Of a stretch of DNA of 64,000 bases, positions 49,054 to 58,110 are shown one piece after another (position 1 is the stretch's first letter; each line of letters opens with the position of its first letter). The DNA comes from Rhabdophis nuchalis (taxonomy: Eukaryota; Chordata; Lepidosauria; Squamata; Natricidae), in contig CM077644.1 of assembly GCA_039707465.1 (NCBI GenBank), positions 101,603,875 to 101,667,874 of the forward strand, read 5' to 3'. The notes beneath the pieces are model-generated. The model saw nothing but the letters and a program-made list of their open reading frames with translations, was not told the DNA's origin and made no database searches. Made by a program: the position numbers and the translations under genes.

Positions 49054-50765
49054 CGAATTTATTAACCGCTCCCTCTCCCCACAGGGACCCGGGGCGGTGC
49101 ACAGGAAAAATAAAACAATAAGAACAATAAATACAAAAGTACATAACTTAAAACACAGTTAAACAATTTATCCCGTGCTAAAATTATTGACTAAAATCCC
49201 ATTTAAAAATACATTTGAAATCTATAGACAGAGAGACTATCCAAGGCCGGCCAGTTGAAAAAGATGGGTCTTCAGTTTCATACGGAAGGAGCGGAGGTCC
49301 GTGGTCGTTCTGATATCGGGGGGAAGGTCGTTCCAGAGGGCCGGGCCCGCCACAGAGAGAGCCCTTCCCCTGGGCGTCGCCCGCTGACAAAGTCTAGCGG
49401 ATGGCACCCGGAGAAGTCCCTCTCTATGGGAGCGAATAGGCCGTGAGGATGTATGGGGCAGAAACCGATATAATATAAAACTTTTAAAAGTTTTGTTTTC
49501 AGAATTGCTTTGTATTTATCTAGTATTTAGGATTTCCTCAGCCTTTGATACTTTCTTTTTTCTATTAATGTATATTACATGGATAGGCATTTGATGTTGG
49601 TATGGAGAGGATAGTTCATATTCCAAAGTTTAACAGATTACCATTCAACAGTTACGTTCGATAGATATATTTTTAGTTAAAACTCATTTGGATATATATA
49701 GTTCAGATGTAGCTTCGCTCCCCTCAAACAAGTACCACTCCATTTGTTTTCCAGAATGCTCAATCTGGCAGGAAACTTATTAGCTACAGTGCTTTGGGGG
49801 ATACTATATATTAACGTATCTTGGAGCATCCCATTCATATTTAAAAATAGGTACTGTTGAGTTGGTGGACCATCTTTCCAGTAAGTGTGTAGGACTGCAG
49901 TCTTTTGATCATAAGTTACTATCCAACTATGAAACTTAAGGTTGAAGGGTTTGATCCCTTTACAGGTAGACTTGGTGTATGTAAGGACCGGCAGGCAGCA
50001 TTTCAATGCCAGCCTCTTCGCTTTCCTACATGAACTTCTAGATTTTCTTTTACATGTAATTGTTTGTTCATCAAGTGAATATTAAAATTAAAAAAAAGTC
50101 ATCTAGACTGATGGAATAACTGTTCAGAATGGTTCTGGAAGACACTTAGGTTTGAAATGGATGCCAGTAGAGTTCCCATGGAAAAATTGACTAGCTGAAA
50201 CTGTAAAATAAAACAGTGGTTTTAATATGGTCTTTTTCTAGGGCTCTCGATTAGATGACCAGAGATGTGAACCACCACCAAACATTCCAAAAGGACCAAC
50301 TGTTCCTGATGAAGATTTCTTCAGCCTTATTTTGAGATCGCAGGAGAACAGAATGGATGAACAGAGAGTCTTTCCACCATCTAATTTGAAGAGGCCAAGT
50401 TCTACCTAATGGACCTAATCTCATGTGAAAGAACAAGGGATGATTATGTAAAGCAGCAACAGATAGTTTACATATAATGCCTTCAGGTGAAATATATATA
50501 TTGAAAATATTCAGTATATGTACATAGAATATGGTACAGACATTACTACCACTGCTTAAAATCAGACATTGAATATTGGTTCTAAAGTCAGCTGTATAGT
50601 GTTTTATTTCCATACAGTCTGTTTTTCTGTTCATTTCTCTTTATGTAGATATACTGTTTTCCTTTATTAATATAATTTGTGTTTAAGGTACTTTTGTCAC
50701 AAATTTAGGACAACTATTTCTGCTAAAATATGTAAACTGTAGAAATAAATTCATTTTTTCTAACT
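28544..50765 (+). CDS. GPSM2: GPSM2 (LGN), G-protein signalling modulator 2, complete coding region
   Basis: GPSM2/LGN is a cytosolic and cortical adaptor. It links GDP-bound G-alpha-i at the membrane, through GoLoco motifs, to NuMA-dynein or Inscuteable, through TPRs, and so orients the mitotic spindle. Coding exons: 28555-28613, 34567-34788, 35842-35977, 36872-37014, 37822-37945, 38966-39081, 40341-40496, 41734-41842, 42089-42218, 45582-45652, 46587-46760, 47363-47516, 47644-47861 and 50242-50409. All have ag/gt borders and the phases agree. They sum to 1980 nt, giving 659 residues plus TAA. The N-terminus (MEEDVLLNMCEDNSFHVRYR, then MEASCLELALEGERL) and the four GoLoco repeats match vertebrate LGN. 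The human protein is, as I recall, 684 residues; the shortfall is mostly in the tail after the last GoLoco. There is no premature stop or frameshift. The poly(A) signal is at 50744. Confidence 0.97.
28614..30662. other. GPSM2 intron after the start-codon exon, mostly plain
   Basis: AT-rich, without recognisable transposons until the large element at 30663. It contains two adjacent short hairpins (28791-28830) and a (CATA)n tract at 29742-29761. Confidence 0.45.
30663..32040. mobile_element. TIR DNA transposon, family A copy 2, right tip lost
   Basis: The left end ccatattttttggagtataa is preceded by TA. A duplicated 'gtataagacgcaccgg' / ctataagacgtacc segment follows, then the core of GTAG/GATA/GAGA units with GTGT interruptions (30745-31500). 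The unique arm follows, with 'tttccaggtgtatttatcca' and aaataaaaagcatgactagcc. It ends inside 'cagcctctttttagagg', without the final inverted repeat. The frames of about 300 codons through the core are repeat artefacts. It lies in a GPSM2 intron. Confidence 0.83.
32041..33770. other. GPSM2 intron, nothing recognised
   Basis: AT-rich, with a pyrimidine-rich run near 32240-32280 and short TATA/ACAC runs near 32480-32520. No exon was found. Confidence 0.4.
33771..34285. mobile_element. 'tacaggtagtc' MITE in a GPSM2 intron
   Basis: It starts tacaggtagttcttgattac and ends ttgagggctacctgta, inverted with TA at both tips. The middle is GC-richer than surrounding intron and probably degenerate. It ends about 280 bp before GPSM2 coding exon 2. 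Confidence 0.75.
34567..42218 (+). CDS. GPSM2: GPSM2 TPR-domain exons (8 exons)
   Basis: These exons encode residues of about 20 to 398, a run of tetratricopeptide repeats. Each repeat carries the typical helix pattern: AIYSQLGNAYFYLHEYAKAL, ASGNLGNTLKVLGNFEEAIV, ALYNLGNVY, AYGNLGNTHYLLGNFRSAV, AYSNLGNAYIFLGEFETA, CYSLGNTYTLLQDYEKAI and CWSLGNACTALGNHDQAM. This domain binds NuMA and Inscuteable in the known family. The exon at 36872 encodes the diverged insert with ACAGTHDPGEF. All repeats are intact and no exon is missing. Confidence 0.95.
36325..36790. mobile_element. 'tacaggtagtc' MITE interrupted by a second MITE
   Basis: The left half (tacaagtagtccttgactta through cacagttgttagaaacg) and the right half (attgttaagagaatctaac onward) are parts of one MITE, split by the element at 36443-36700. 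The right terminus has decayed. Confidence 0.7.
36443..36700. mobile_element. MITE with 'ccctgaaaataag' terminal inverted repeats
   Basis: The left end taccttgtttccctgaaaat and right end attttcagggaaacacggta are inverted and flanked by TA. Internal repeats of ccctgaaaataag occur in both orientations. It lies inside an older MITE, so it is the younger of the two. It is a common vertebrate MITE type; I do not name its superfamily. Confidence 0.8.
37223..37548. mobile_element. TIR DNA element, family B copy 2 (short)
   Basis: The ends are accatattttttagagtataag and gcatcttatagtccaaaaaatacagta, bounded by TA. As in the family B copy at 26846, 'aatgtctgtgcatcttatac' and agcgaatatt follow the left end and 'ctgggaggcagattttttt' precedes the right end. 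It is an internally deleted sibling. Confidence 0.8.
38223..38830. mobile_element. Degenerate repeat cluster in a GPSM2 intron
   Basis: 38223-38420 contains phrases typical of an old squamate interspersed repeat (aagccaaagagccatcgttg, tcatatggccagcatgat). 38450-38830 resembles parts of the 'tacaggtagtc' MITE (ttctcgacttacaacta, ttacaacagtcacgactt). Boundaries are uncertain. Confidence 0.45.
40940..41185 (-). mobile_element. L2-type LINE tail, antisense
   Basis: It begins 'ttattaaatttgtataccgc' then ccttcttccttgcgggactcagggcggtgaac, the reverse complement of the LINE tail seen at 10260-10329. It ends at aggccggccgcacgaa. Only the 3' UTR remains. Confidence 0.75.
42225..43100. repeat. GC-rich insertion with internal duplication in a GPSM2 intron
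   Basis: The block is much richer in GC than the flanking intron. Its left part holds two related units: 'ggctgtgagtgcttcctgca' (42241) and 'ggctgtgactgcatcttgca' (about 42324), each running into a ...gggag(a/g)gccac segment. The open frames inside have no recognisable domain and are probably not genes. No terminal repeats were identified, so it could be an unclassified transposon or satellite fragment. Confidence 0.5.
43386..44840. mobile_element. TIR DNA transposon, family A copy 3, with a nested LINE tail
   Basis: The right end is intact (ggtgcgtcttatactccgaaaaatacggta), while the left end is damaged (taagtataagacgcaccgg). The core of GTAG/GATA/GAGA units (43448-44125) is interrupted at about 43622-43695 by an L2-type LINE tail (tttatatcccgcccttctcc then acagaggacccagggcggcg). 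The unique arm has two near-copies of a 'tttggtgaaggggg(c/t)gggg' segment. It is the largest copy and lies between GPSM2 coding exons 9 and 10. Confidence 0.83.
43622..43695 (-). mobile_element. L2-type LINE tail nested in family A copy 3
   Basis: Reverse complement of the LINE 3' end (ccctgggtcctctgtggag, gaagggcgggatataaattt, then aaataaaa units). It is extremely 5'-truncated and embedded in the tetranucleotide core, so it inserted after the core existed. Confidence 0.75.
45195..45440. repeat. Unclassified repeat-like segment in a GPSM2 intron
   Basis: A GC-richer stretch begins gttgtggcccagcagggacc and ends gcctcggacagagcatg. One frame reads MDSDSEEQYESALEAEEDPGG, an acidic peptide of the sort found in transposon-encoded proteins. 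No ends were identified. Confidence 0.35.
45582..46760 (+). CDS. GPSM2: GPSM2 linker exons
   Basis: Two exons (45582-45652 and 46587-46760) encode the linker between TPRs and GoLoco motifs. The first has GRRHSMEKLELMKLTPEK, a conserved basic and serine-containing segment. The second has VQDWNSEILAKQKPL and NRLKGKKYK. The linker is predicted to be disordered and, by analogy with LGN, a site of phosphorylation and NuMA-competing contacts. Confidence 0.93.
47363..50409 (+). CDS. GPSM2: GPSM2 GoLoco exons and stop codon
   Basis: Three exons carry four GoLoco (G-alpha-i/o-Loco) motifs: DEGFFDLLSRFQSNRMDDQR, TDEFLDMLASSQSRRLDDQR, DDDFFDILIKCQGSRLDDQR (split across exons 13 and 14) and DEDFFSLILRSQENRMDEQR. 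Each ends in the D-x-Q-R with the arginine finger that blocks GDP release. After the fourth motif only 14 residues remain (VFPPSNLKRPSST at the end), then TAA at 50407-50409. This is shorter than the mammalian tail as I remember it. Confidence 0.95.
47862..48970. other. GPSM2 intron 13 proximal part, nothing recognised
   Basis: AT-rich, with no exon or recognisable transposon. The rest of this intron holds the TAA array, a LINE tail (48975-49470) and a further plain stretch to 50241. Confidence 0.4.
48975..49053. repeat. (TAA)26 microsatellite
   Basis: About 26 uninterrupted TAA units abut the end of an antisense L2-type LINE tail, so the array is the expanded (TTA)n LINE terminus. Confidence 0.95.
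49054..49470 (-). mobile_element. L2-type LINE 3' fragment, antisense
   Basis: Read on the minus strand, the sequence gives phrases of the end of the reverse transcriptase (PIHREGL..., ATPRGRALSVAGPALWNDLPP, KLKTHLF) and the tail containing ccgccccgggtccctgtgg. It ends at the TAA array. Confidence 0.78.
50744..50749 (+). terminator. GPSM2: GPSM2 poly(A) signal AATAAA
   Basis: This is the first canonical AATAAA downstream of the stop codon, about 340 nt into the 3' UTR. It is followed by a T-rich element (tcattttttctaactttt). Confidence 0.75.
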
Positions 50766-51319
50766 TTTACATATTACAGGTGGTTTTAAAATGAACAGTA
50801 TTATGGTGATTTAAAAAAATATTTTAATACTGTTGTGTTTTTTATGTTTTTATCTATAAAACTGTATTAAGCTGATGCAAGGAAAAGAAGACAATTCAGT
50901 TTAGGCCATGAACAAAGTATCCAAAGGCTTCATAAGTTGAGTTGAAAAAAATTATTGAGTTAAAAAAAATTATTAAGACATTTAATTACAGTAATAAAAA
51001 CATATAAGCTAAACTTGAAGAGAAAGGGGGGGAAAGGAAAAAATATAAAGAAGTGACTTCTAGTGTTAAACAGAACAAGTATAAGCAAATTTAATAACTT
51101 TTTACCATCTATAAGGTTACAGGTATTTCTTCATCCCACAATTTCATCCCTTATTCAAAGCAAATTCATAAACTTTTAACTTTTCAATCCTGGTGTCAGC
51201 AAGCAGACCATAAAATGTTGCCAGAACTTTAAAATCTCAATTTTAAACTTGATGAATTAAACTATATATTCATTTATTTCTAATAGCCCTTAATTCAGTC
51301 ACTTAAATCCTCAATTTAT

Positions 51320-53750
51320 AATTAGTCATTTAATGACCATTTGAAGTTACAAGTGGACCCTCACCAAAAGCTACTTATGGCCAGGTTCTGAAGGCATGAC
51401 CGCTACAGTGCCCCTGTGGTTGTTTGGCTTATGATTGACTGTAGAAATGCAGCAACCCCCCTGCTCACTTATCCCATAAAAGTATATGAGAATGGGGATG
51501 GGTGGGGAGAAATGTGATCCAGTTAGGTGACAGGCCCAAGACCTCTGGATCCCAAGGGGTATGAAGCAGAGCGTTGGGTGCCTTGAAGCAGAGGAGGTCT
51601 TAGGGTGGCTGGTGGTATTCAATGCAATTAATCAAACGGGCATTATCCCTAAGATCTGGAAGGATGCCATCATTATCCCAATCCACAAGAAAGGCTCCCC
51701 TTCCAATCCAGGCAACTTTAGAAATATCAGCTTACTGTCAGTACTGGGGAAACTCTACGCCCGATTCCTCCTATCCAAATTGGAGCACTGGGTTGAGGAG
51801 ACAGGCCTTCTCGGACATGAGCAGGCAGGGTTTAGAGCAGATCATTCTACCATCGACCATGCCCTGAAATTATACCATCTAGCCTTAAAATACTCTACCC
51901 CCAGGAAAGGCCGACTTTGTGTTGCCTTTATAGATCTAAAGGCTGTCTTTGACAGCATACCCAGACAAAAACTGGGGCAAACCTTCCTCCTGGGGCATTG
52001 ACAAAAGGCTACTTTGGCTCATTTTCCAACTGCATGAGGGGACAGAGGCAAAAGTGCGCCTTACCCCCCAAGGGGACCTTTCCAACGCCATCCCCGTTAA
52101 CAAAGGAGTCAGGCAAGGATATATACTAGCACCCCTTCTCTTTAACCTATACATCAGTGATTGGAGAAGGGCGCTAATGAACCAACTAGATTACATACAT
52201 GCCCCTAGACTAGCCGACTATAGGTGCCCGCTTCTGCTTTATGCAGATGACGCGGCAATCCTCTCCTTTTCCCAGGTAGGTTTGCTCAGGGCCCTTAAAA
52301 TTCTGTCCAATTATTGCACCGAGAACCAACTGCACATCAATCATTCCAAGTCTAAGATCATGATCTTTTCGAGAAGCAGGAAACTCCACCAATGGAAGCT
52401 TGACGGCATACCAGTGGAACAGGTCCACAGATTTCAATACCTAGGCATCTTTTTCCAATCTAATGCCAAGTGGCTTTCACAGGTTGAGTTCCTTCGCAAC
52501 AAGGCCAAGACCTCCTTGTATGCTGTCCTGCACTTTTTCTACTCGGAGGGCGCCCACCATATTCCCTCAGTACTAAAAGTATACAGGGCAAAGGTGATAG
52601 CTGCCATTTCATATGGCGCTCCTCTTTGGGTCCCTGCTAACATTTCCCATCTTGAGTCTGTCCAAAGCCAGTTCCTACGCCGCTTAATAGGAGTCCCCCC
52701 TTGTGTGAGCAATGCTGCAATCCGTCTGGAATTGGGCATACCATCGCTCGACACCATTTTGTGGAAACGTACAATTGGCTACTGGCTGGCTCTATGGGCC
52801 AGACTCCCAGCCTATTACTTGGGACAGTGCTTATGTCGGGATGACTTCATAGCCCTTGGGCCCGTAACATCCACACTAAGCTCATAAAGATAGGAATCTC
52901 CCCTATTGAAACCTTTACACTTGGCCCCGCCGCTTCCAAATCGCTGATATTTCAACGATTGGACGACATCGAAAGGCAACAGAACCTGGCACTTGGTGTA
53001 GGAATTTGCTCTCATAGTATTCACATGCCCCTACTACCAGGAGAAAAGATTACAACTCATCTCCCCTATTGGCCAAAGATTTCTCAGACTTACCGTAAAT
53101 CAGAGTCTTCGCCTTCTTCTCCAGGACACTGACTCGAGTACCACATTGAAGTTGCAAGTTTTTTTGCTGCGGTCTTAGCCTGCAAGAGCCGTGGGAAGGG
53201 TCGGGCTGGTCCCACTAGCTGAGGCCAGTTGTGCTGATTGTTTGCAGCGTACCACTTGGTGGCCGTATCAAGTGCCGACATGTAGATCGCATGTAAATTT
53301 TTACATGGTACCTTCTATTTACGCTCAATTCGAATTGATCATACTCCCAAACCATAGATTTAGATTCCCATAATGATTAGATGGTATGGTTGACAGAATG
53401 GCCCTTGCCATCAATTCTGCCTGTTGTCTGCCACCCTTCAGTAGCGCCCAGCTGTACATCCACATGTGATCTGTTTATCTTGTCTTTTGGTCTATGACCG
53501 CAATAAAGTTTTATTATTATTAGGGTGGCTGGTGCGGGACCTGTGCTAGGCTTTCCAGGTTCTCCCCTGTAGCCTGAGAAGCTTGTGTGCCATTTAATGA
53601 TCCCGTGGTCATTTAACAGCCATGTTGGGAAGAGCAGGTATGGGGATTTGTAAGTGAGATAATCATGTGGGTGCTTTGCTTAATGGTTGCCATGACTTTC
53701 AATTGTAATGGGCAGGCTCTATTACAGTTGTTGGTTGAGCACTCCCTGTA
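51320..53750. mobile_element. Old 'tacaggtagtc'-type MITE, split by a LINE
   Basis: The left flank has 'tcatttaatgaccatttgaa' and gttacaagtgga. The right flank has tttaatgatcccgtggtcat and ends gagcactccctgta (53737-53750), like other copies of this MITE. The LINE at 51615-53520 sits in its middle. The left boundary is approximate. Confidence 0.5.
51615..53520 (+). mobile_element. 5'-truncated LINE with reverse transcriptase (YADD) and 15-bp target duplication
   Basis: It is flanked by ttagggtggctggtg at 51600-51614 and 53520-53534. The reverse transcriptase reads in two frames: 51615-51975 (IPIHKKGSPSNPGNFRNISL, GFRADHSTIDHAL, AFIDLKAVFDSIPR) and 51960-52887 (GVRQGYILAPLLFNLYISD, LLLYADDAAIL, HINHSKSKIMIFSR, FQYLGIFFQSNAKW). 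A one-base frameshift lies near 51975. The 3' UTR ends caataaagttttattattat. The motifs recall Vingi/I-clade elements, which is tentative. The endonuclease is lost by truncation. Confidence 0.88.
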
Positions 53751-53859
53751 TTTGTAGTAGTTGATTTCAATTATCCCACTGTGCAGTTTTACTCAAGACT
53801 TTAATAACTGTCTTTTGTAGATCCAATAAGAAACATTTTCCAGATCATTGTTCTCAATT

Positions 53860-54235
53860 TATTGTTTGTATTTTTTTAATTTTTAAATCTCATCCAATTT
53901 CTTTTGTATATCCAGTAAAACATCCTTTTCCAAAACATTCTTTTGCCTGTCATTTGCAGCTCTATATTTTATACTTTATCTTATCAGATAAAATTTGTTC
54001 CATATCTGTTCTTTCATTAACATATTTGGACATATTGTATCCATAGAAGCAGAGATCATTACTGATAGGGTTGCTATTGTATTTACTAATTTCTGACTCC
54101 ATTCTTCAAAGATCTCTTTGAATGTTTTTGTATTGTGTATTTTGTATTGTGTATTTTGTAAGACACAGTACTGATTGACATCAAAAACAGGCTTGGGGTT
54201 TTTCCCCTTCTTGGAATCTTTAGTCCCTTCCAGTT
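53860..54235 (-). other. Possible older retroelement fragment flanking the DIRS element
   Basis: A minus-strand frame of about 80 codons (54263-53976) includes KPVFDVNQY, FKEIFEEWSQKL and MDTICPNML. The matching right flank begins after 57600. It may be part of an L1-like sequence that the DIRS element entered. I cannot name it. Confidence 0.3.
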
Positions 54236-55289
54236 TCTCAATAAGGGTGGAGATCACATCCATGCATGGGTTGACATTGTCTGTGCTCTGATTGGACTGA
54301 GTCTGAATACTAATTAATTAACCCCCTATATAACCCGCCTCCATGAGGGACTCCACCCAGTTTTCGACTCAGTCCGCTCTGGGATGGTTGTGTTACCCTT
54401 GTGTTACCCACTTTGATTGGAATTTCTATTGCTTCAGAATAATTGATTTACTATTGAATTTCATCTGTGTTGCTCCCACTGTGAGTATTCTCTCAGACTA
54501 ACAGCACTAGGTCTCCCATACCCAGGGCCACAGGGCTGCTGGCCACAGGCCACACACCTTCCCCTTGAACGGAAAAAGGGACATTTCAGTTTCCCCTGGT
54601 GAGTTGAATTGCGTGCTTGGGGAGCAGAAGGCAGCATTGCGCTCCTTCTCGGCCAGCTCCGTGCACGAGGCAGCCTCCTTTGAATCTTTGACTGCCACAG
54701 AGACAAGGGGAGAGCCCGGAACGCTGCACAGCAGCTGGGCAGTGCGAAAATTGATTAAATGACCCCAATGGTTTGCACAGCTGCCACTCGATTTAAAAGG
54801 AAGCGCGGTTGCAAAAAGAGACTGGGGGAGTCGCGTGGTGGCCTGTCAAGCTGCTAATTACACAGGTGGATCAGTGCTAAGCTTCAGCAGGCTCGGAACT
54901 CGCAGGAGAGGCTGTGGCTGTAGGAAAAAAAGGCGCAAGCACCATTTTGAAAGGGCGGAGCCAGGAGTAGTGGTAAACGGGTCCCAGACACCATTTTCAA
55001 TAGCCTTTTTCCCTTGATGATAAAATGGCTGACAGCAGCATGTCAGAACTCCTTGGAGGCTGGGAGGAATGTCATGGAGATGGGCCAGCGCAGGCTGCTC
55101 TCGCCTCCCAGGCCAGCTTCATCCTAGGCCAAGACTTCTCATAAGAGCTCATCCTCCAGCAGCAAGAGCTCAAAATCCAAAAAGCCCTCCAAGAACTCTT
55201 CCAAAAGTAAGCACCAAGAAACAGGTCCCTCCCAACACCGCCCTGAAAAGGAGACAAGGGCACCAGTTCAAGCGTGCCCATCACCTCCA

Positions 55290-55931
55290 TTGCAGCTTGA
55301 GTTCAGTAGGGTGGCAGTGACCACGGACGCTAGTTTGTATGGTTGGGGGGCTCATACAGGAACACAAATGGGGCAAGGCCAATGTACCCAGGAGGAGGCA
55401 GAGAAGAGCATTAACTGTTTGGAACTAAGGGCCATAAGATTAGCTCTACTGAGTTTTCAGCATACAGTCTCGGGACAACATGTACTTATTCTGACCGATA
55501 ACATGGCTGCCAAGGCCAACATTAACAGACGGGGCACCAGGTCGGGGGATCTCATGTTGGATGCCAATGTCCTCAGTTCCTGGACAGAGGACAATCTCTT
55601 CTCCATTACAGCAGAGCATATTTTGGGCACCGCAACCATCAGAGTGGATTGGCTCAGCGGGGCTAAGGTTGACCATGCCAAATGGCAGCTACATCCTTCT
55701 CTTTTTCAGGAGATCACACAGCACTTCAAAATCCCGATCGTGGACCTTCTTGCCACCCCGAACAATGCCCAGCTTCCCAGGTTCTTCACAAGGTTCTGCA
55801 TGCCTGGAATGGAGGGAGTGGCTGGCCTTCGCAGCCCTTTGCCCAGGGGCCTCATCTATGCATTCCCTCCCTCCCCCCCCCCGTCCCTCTCCTTCCCAGA
55901 GTCATCCGCAAGGTCATCTGCGTCAGAGTAG
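55290..55931 (+). pseudogene. DIRS RNase H domain with downstream region, broken
   Basis: A frame of 213 codons begins near the RNase H start (AVTTDASLYGWGAHTG), contains the TDN (metal-binding Asp) and INR motifs, and continues through HILGTATIRVDWLSG and PIVDLLATPNNAQLPRFFTR, typical of DIRS polyproteins. After a run of C at about 55868-55880 the frame is lost and the sequence continues in the +1 frame. Confidence 0.8.
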
Positions 55932-56169
55932 AAATCATCCTGCTAGCCCCTCATTGGCTGTCAATAGAGAGGCCTTGGAGGATCTCTCCAGACAGGGTTG
56001 CCCTCAACCAGGGGTCACCGGAACACCCGGAACCCCAGTTGCTTCAGATGAGCACTTGTTTGTGGTGCTTGCTCTGCAGGAGGGCAGTCTCTCGGTCATC
56101 GTCACTGTACAGGCCTCAAGGAGATCTTCAACGGTCCCCATTTACAATGCCACCTGGAAGATTTTTTTA

Positions 56170-57130
56170 TAATTGGTGCCTTCCTAGACACATTTCTCCT
56201 GTTGATTCCTCCATTCGTCAGGTCCTGGAATTTCTCCAGGATGGACTGGAGAATGGGTTATCATCCAACACTATTAGGAGGCAGGTGGCCACCTTAAGCA
56301 CCATACTCACCTGGGGAGGGGGACTGTCACTATTGCACCATCCCTCGGTATGCAGATTCCTAAAAGAGGCAGTTAATATAAGACCCCCGGCAGTGCATCG
56401 ATATCCAACTTGGGGTCTTGCTAAGGTCCTGGAGGCCCTCATAGATATGCCGTTTGAGCCCTTAGGGAGGTGTCCTTTACCTTTTATAAAATTACTTACC
56501 TGGAAGGTCGCATTCTTGCTGGCAGTGACGTCAGTGAGGGGGATATCCAAGCTACACGCCTTGTCGGTGTGGGAGGACCTGTGTCAGTTTTATACCGACA
56601 GGGTGGTCCTCACGCTAGACCCCTTTTATGCCGAATGTCTGGTCCTGATTCCACTGAGCACAGGAGGTGGTACTACCTAATTTTTGCCCCACACTTAAAC
56701 ATCAACTGGAACGTCATTGGCACAAGCTAGACATATGTCGAGCACTAAAGATATACATTGATCGCACAACTGCGAGCAGGCATTCAGAAGCCCTTTTTGT
56801 TTCCTTTCAGACATCTGCCCTAGGTCAAAAGGTCTCGATGGCTACCATAGGCAAATGGGTGAGACACTGTATAGCTATGGCGTGAGGCTTGTCAGATGGT
56901 ACTGGCAGGGGTGACGGCCCATTCTACAAGAAGCGTGGCCACCACCATGGTGCAAACAACACAGGCTTCCCTAGATGAAATTTGCAGGGCAGCAACGTGG
57001 GCCTCACCGTCCCTGTTTATTCAAAACTACAAACTAGATAGGTTTGCATCAGCAGATGCAGCTTTTGGTAGAAGGGTTCTGCAAAGTTTGCTTGGGTGGA
57101 TGTTTCAGAACAGTCTACGGCACACCCTTA
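56170..57130 (+). pseudogene. DIRS tyrosine recombinase, frameshifted
   Basis: The sequence reads VLEFLQDGLENGLSSNTIRR, PFEPLGRCPLPFIKLLTWKV and AVTSVRGISKLHALSVWEDL in one frame (to about 56650). It continues in others as LKIYIDRTTASRHSEALFVS and VTAHSTRSVATTM, with EICRAATWASPSLF after it. Catalytic Arg, His-x-x-Arg and the nucleophile Tyr (QNYKLD) can each be seen, but frameshifts near 56670 and a stop near 56885 prevent one open frame. Confidence 0.8.
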
Positions 57131-57599
57131 AGGCCAGTATGGCTTGGGTATGTCCCATGCATGGATGCTATCTGCACCCTTATTGAGAAAGGGTGTTGGT
57201 ACCTACCTGATATGCCTCTTCTAATAGGGTGGAGATAGCATCCAGCCCCAGCCTGGGGTAGGACTGTTCCTTACTACGGGGGGATGGGGGACGGGGGCGG
57301 GTGGACTATTGCCTTGACTATTGATATGGGACTATTGTCTTGACAAGATTGTACTGTTTGAGATTTTTTGAAAGTTACTAAAGTTGGAATTTGATTGGAT
57401 AACACATGCAGTCTGTCTTCTTTTTCTTCGCCGAAAACTGGGTGGAGTCACTCATGGAGGCAGGTTATATAAGGGGCTAATAAATTAGTAATCAGACTCA
57501 GTCCAATCAGAGCATGGACAATGTCAACCCATGCATGGATGCTATCTCCATCCTATTAGAAGAGGAGTATCAGGGAGGTACCAATACACTATCCAGTTT

Positions 57600-58110
57600 C
57601 AAAAACTAATTGAAGGAATGGCTGTGTGGAGCACATGTGGGCAATTTCTTGTTCTCTATCTGGAGAGGTTCCGAGGAATCAGGCTATTCATCAGTTCTTT
57701 CCTCTTGGGCTGTTGGCTGTTTGCACAGAGATTTTAGTTCACCTTTCCTTCCCTGGAAGTCTTATTGAACACTTCGTTTATAGCCTCCAAGTGCTCCTTA
57801 CTGCTTGGTATTTCTAACCTGTGGTCTTTGTTACTGTAGAACACCATGCTGTACTCCAGATTTCAAGCGTTTGCATTCATTAAATTCTATTCTACAGACT
57901 AGGACATTCATGAGAACGCATACATACCACTTTGACTCTTAATATGAAATTAATAATAAGTCCCAACTATTTCCCAAAGCCTAACTTAAGTTTGACTAAG
58001 CTAATTTATGATCCAATTTCATTTTTATGATTTCTCTTGGATTGTAATTAAAATGAACTATTGAAATGTTCCTATTTAGGAACACAATACAAATTACACA
58101 AGTTCCATAT
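57600..58110. other. Flank between the DIRS element and the CLCC1 3' end
   Basis: No gene was seen. The first part may be the continuation of the retroelement fragment left of the DIRS insertion. The rest is AT-rich intergenic DNA. Confidence 0.35.

Larger units (their letters stand above)
54236..57591 (+). mobile_element. DIRS-like tyrosine-recombinase retrotransposon, internally deleted
   Basis: The terminal inverted repeats are 54244-54366 and 57431-57554, about 120 bp and roughly 90% complementary. An internal complementary region at 57153-57243 pairs with the two outermost ends, the DIRS hallmark. RNase H is at 55290-55650 (TTDASLYGWGAH, ELRAIRLALLSF, LILTDNMAAKANINRRGT). The tyrosine recombinase spans 56170-57130, with the R segment AVTSVRGISKLHAL, the HSTR box and YKLD. 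The order RNase H then recombinase fits DIRS. Gag-like sequence may remain at 54900-55270. The reverse transcriptase before RNase H is absent, and frameshifts and stops break the recombinase, so the copy is dead. A 9-bp tccagtttc flanks both ends. Confidence 0.87.
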
